This document shows, piece after piece, positions 62,296 to 64,000 of a DNA stretch of 64,000 nt (position 1 is its first letter; each line of letters starts with the position of its first letter). This stretch comes from Paraburkholderia oxyphila NBRC 105797 (GTDB lineage: Bacteria; Pseudomonadota; Gammaproteobacteria; Burkholderiales; Burkholderiaceae), in the NCBI RefSeq assembly GCF_000685075.1, contig NZ_BAYD01000022.1, positions 1 through 64,000 of the forward strand, given 5' to 3'. Below the pieces are notes generated by a model. That model made no database searches, had not been told where the DNA came from, and was given only the letters and a program-made list of their open reading frames with translations. Both the position numbers and the translations under genes were made by a program.

Positions 62296-62706
62296 TCAGC
62301 CCGGACGATTGCGCATCCAGTCCGCGGTATCGAAGAACGAATGCAGCAGGCGCTCGCGCAGCGCCTCGGGCAGCCCGACGTCGTCCATCGCCCAGGCCAT
62401 GCAGCGCAGCCACTGGTCGCGCTCGGATGAAGCAATGGCGAACGGCAGGTGACGCGCGCGCAGGCGCGGATGGCCGAAGCGCTCGATGTAGTGGTCCGGG
62501 CCGCCGAGCCAGCCGCACAGGAACCAGAACAGCTTGTCGCGCGAGCCGTCGAGCGTCTGCGGGTGCATCGCGCGGATGCCGGCAAACTCGGGTTCGAGGT
62601 CCATCAGGTCATAGAAGCGGTCGACGAGCTCGCGCACGCGCGCCTCGCCGCCGACGAGTTCGAAGGCCGTGGGCTGCTGCGGCGCTTCGTCGGCTGGATC
62701 GGTCAT
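62296..62706 (-). CDS. Group II truncated haemoglobin
   Basis: This 136-residue globin has the 2-on-2 fold of trHbII. The E-B-distal region shows FELVGGEARVRELVDRFYDL and LWGGPDHY-type FWFLCGWLGGPDHYIERFGH, in which Trp at G8 follows the pattern, with the proximal His in RARHLPFAIASSERDQWLR (about 88-106) and a distal Tyr in RFYDLMD. It binds oxygen or nitric oxide and is often linked to stress responses. The ATG at 62706 is chosen over a TTG three codons upstream. It stands alone. Confidence 0.9.
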   Translation of the reverse strand: MTDPADEAPQQPTAFELVGGEARVRELVDRFYDLMDLEPEFAGIRAMHPQTLDGSRDKLFWFLCGWLGGPDHYIERFGHPRLRARHLPFAIASSERDQWLRCMAWAMDDVGLPEALRERLLHSFFDTADWMRNRPG

Positions 62707-62800
62707 ACGGTTCAATCGCTACAAAAACTCAGGCGGCAAGACGCGTGGCGCCCTGCCGGGGAAAGCTGCATTTTCGCACGGCGGCGCAGGCGGCGCGCGC

Positions 62801-62860
62801 CGCGCCTGCCTGCGCCTGCCTGCGCCTGCCTACGCCTGCCTGAGCCTTCCCGCGCCTTCC
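62801..62860. repeat. Decamer tandem repeat
   Basis: Six consecutive 10-base units follow the consensus tgcgcctgcc with 0-3 changes each. It lies in the 187-base gap between the truncated haemoglobin start and the DUF35 gene end. The rest of this gap is GC-rich, with no ORF or terminator I would support. Confidence 0.85.
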
Positions 62861-62893
62861 CGCGCTGTGCTCGCGGCGCTCGCGTTGTGACGT

Positions 62894-63205
62894 CTAGCGC
62901 GCTCGCGCCCACACCCGCATGGCGTCGTCGATGGCGAGCGCCACCGCGTCACCTGCGCACAGCGCCGTTTCGCTGCGTGCGATCACCACCGGTCCCGCCA
63001 GCGTGCGCACGCTGGCGAGGTACACGTCGCCCGCGCCCTCCGCCCCCACGCGATGCCGCACCACCGTGCTCTCCTCCACGGCACCGCCGGCCGTGGGCTC
63101 GCTCGACCACTGCGCCGCGCCGCAGCGCGGGCAACGGTAGCGCGCCGGAAACACGGCCTCGCCGCAGGCATTGCAGCGCTGAATCGCCAGAACCGTCTCG
63201 CTCAT
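62894..63205 (-). CDS. Zn-ribbon/OB-fold protein (DUF35)
   Basis: This 103-residue protein of the DUF35 family has an N-terminal rubredoxin-like zinc ribbon (two CxxC pairs in RCNACGEAVFPARYRCPRCG, about 10-29) and a C-terminal OB fold (about 45-100). These are small partners that bind acyl-CoA and associate with SCP-x-like thiolases (or the steroid MaoC/aldolase pairs). Its start overlaps the thiolase stop by ATGA, giving translational coupling to that partner. Confidence 0.88.
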   Translation of the reverse strand: MSETVLAIQRCNACGEAVFPARYRCPRCGAAQWSSEPTAGGAVEESTVVRHRVGAEGAGDVYLASVRTLAGPVVIARSETALCAGDAVALAIDDAMRVWARAR

Positions 63206-64000
63206 GCTGGGCTCCTCTCAAGCACGACGGCGTTCGCACACATGCCGTAGCGATACTGCACCATGCCATAGCCGCTCGCGAGCGCGAGCCGCGCCTCGTG
63301 CACCTGACGCGCACCCGCCTCGCCCTGCAACTGCCGGATCGCTTCCACGAGCCCGTGCATGCTGGCCGCCGCGCCCGCCTGCCCTGCCGAAAGCTGTCCG
63401 CCCGAGGTATTCACCGGCAACTCGCGCGACGCGATGCGCGCAATCAGCGCGCGCAGGTCGCCGTCGGGCGCGAAGCCCAGGTCGGCGAGCTGGATCAGCG
63501 TCATCACCGGATAGTCGTCGTAGACCGAGATCATGTCGATGTCGGCTGGCGTGGCTCCGGCCTGCTTCCAGAGCGCATCGGCGAGCGCGGCGAGGCCGGT
63601 CTCAAGGCCGTCGCCCGCTTGATGATCGGGGTTGTAGCGGCATTGCAGCGCGCGCACGTGGAGTGGCGCGCGCGCCTGCGTTTTCACGAGATCCGCGCGT
63701 GCCACCACGACGGCGTTCGCGCCACACACCACGGGCACGCAATCGAAGCGCCCGAGCGGATCGGCCACGCGCGGCGCCGCCAGATAGTCGTCGAGCGTGA
63801 GCGGCGTGCGGTACACCGCGCCCGGATTGAGCCCGGCCCACTCGCGCTGCGCCACGCACAACGTGCCGTAGTCGCGCGCCTCTAGCCCGTAGCGCCGCGC
63901 GTGGCGCTGCGTGAGCATCGCGAAGAGGCTGTTCGGTCCGCCGTTCTCGAGCGGCCGCAGATACGTGCGCGTCGTGAGGTTGTAGTGCTCGACCAGTTGC
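63202..64000 (-). CDS. SCP-x/non-specific lipid-transfer type thiolase family protein (partial, continues past window end)
   Basis: This is the C-terminal part of a thiolase-fold protein. At least 265 residues are visible and the N-terminus lies beyond base 64000. It has the C-terminal-domain pattern DIDMISVYDDYPVMTLIQLA and VNTSGGQLSAGQAGAAASMH, with GxSAGQ in place of the classical CAGGG, plus YGMVQYRYGMCANAVVLE with the terminal Cys. Thiolases of this subgroup, with a DUF35 partner, take part in side-chain degradation of steroids or branched acids. The active Cys of the N-terminal half cannot be checked. The gene is coupled to DUF35 by an ATGA overlap. Confidence 0.82.
   Translation of the reverse strand, partial: QLVEHYNLTTRTYLRPLENGGPNSLFAMLTQRHARRYGLEARDYGTLCVAQREWAGLNPGAVYRTPLTLDDYLAAPRVADPLGRFDCVPVVCGANAVVVARADLVKTQARAPLHVRALQCRYNPDHQAGDGLETGLAALADALWKQAGATPADIDMISVYDDYPVMTLIQLADLGFAPDGDLRALIARIASRELPVNTSGGQLSAGQAGAAASMHGLVEAIRQLQGEAGARQVHEARLALASGYGMVQYRYGMCANAVVLERSPA

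Overview
The window is a contiguous piece of chromosome from a high-GC betaproteobacterium of the Burkholderiaceae, most like Paraburkholderia, Caballeronia or Burkholderia. The evidence is the layout tpiA-secG-tRNA-Leu-nuoA..N, the block leuA-pssA-psd-ilvC-ilvN-ilvB, several families typical of Burkholderiales (DUF2863, DUF3106, DUF3619, DUF2818, DUF1178), and strong GC bias in codon third positions. I see no prophage, insertion sequence, integron or CRISPR array, and coding is dense throughout.

Layout. 1-9.3 kb holds small unlinked units: a DUF2863 protein, a LuxR-type regulator followed by a CbiM-like membrane protein, a secreted protein with a lysine-rich tail, an M14 carboxypeptidase, YaaA, a PIN protein, a YbdL-type aminotransferase and an orphan fimbrial subunit. 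9.5-20.2 kb is an acyl-CoA catabolism region. Its plus-strand run encodes hydroxyacyl-CoA dehydrogenase, enoyl-CoA hydratase, histidine phosphatase, an APH-fold kinase, an ACAD10/11-like dehydrogenase and a YfcG-like GST. Its minus-strand run encodes a large/small acyl-CoA dehydrogenase pair and two MaoC proteins. 20.2-37 kb is the full 14-gene complex I operon on the minus strand, followed by DUF2818, a Nudix hydrolase and DUF1178. 37-42.8 kb has tRNA-Leu(GAG), secG, tpiA, a quinone oxidoreductase, pnp and rpsO. 42.9-52.2 kb has a periplasmic binding protein, a small lipoprotein, then leucine and isoleucine/valine biosynthesis genes interleaved with phosphatidylserine synthase and decarboxylase.

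52.5-55.1 kb is a compact unit of an ECF-type sigma factor, DUF3619, DUF3106 and an RDD protein. 55.2-58.3 kb encodes a metallophosphoesterase of the PlcP/LpxH-like type, a GT4 glycosyltransferase and a diacylglycerol kinase. I read this as a membrane-lipid remodelling cassette, and it has two PHO-box-like direct repeats upstream. 58.5-64 kb holds a TetR regulator, a LOG-family protein, an SDR, DUF924, AlaX, a truncated haemoglobin, and a DUF35/thiolase pair cut by the window edge.

The most notable observations are (1) the PlcP-Agt-DgkA cassette with PHO-box-like sites, (2) a leucine-rich, probably leaderless leader peptide upstream of leuA, with a good promoter and a long inverted repeat, and (3) a kinase + ACAD10/11-like + hydratase + dehydrogenase set that could form a 4-hydroxyacyl-CoA catabolic route. 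All functional claims come from reading the sequence and from knowledge of the families. No database search was run.
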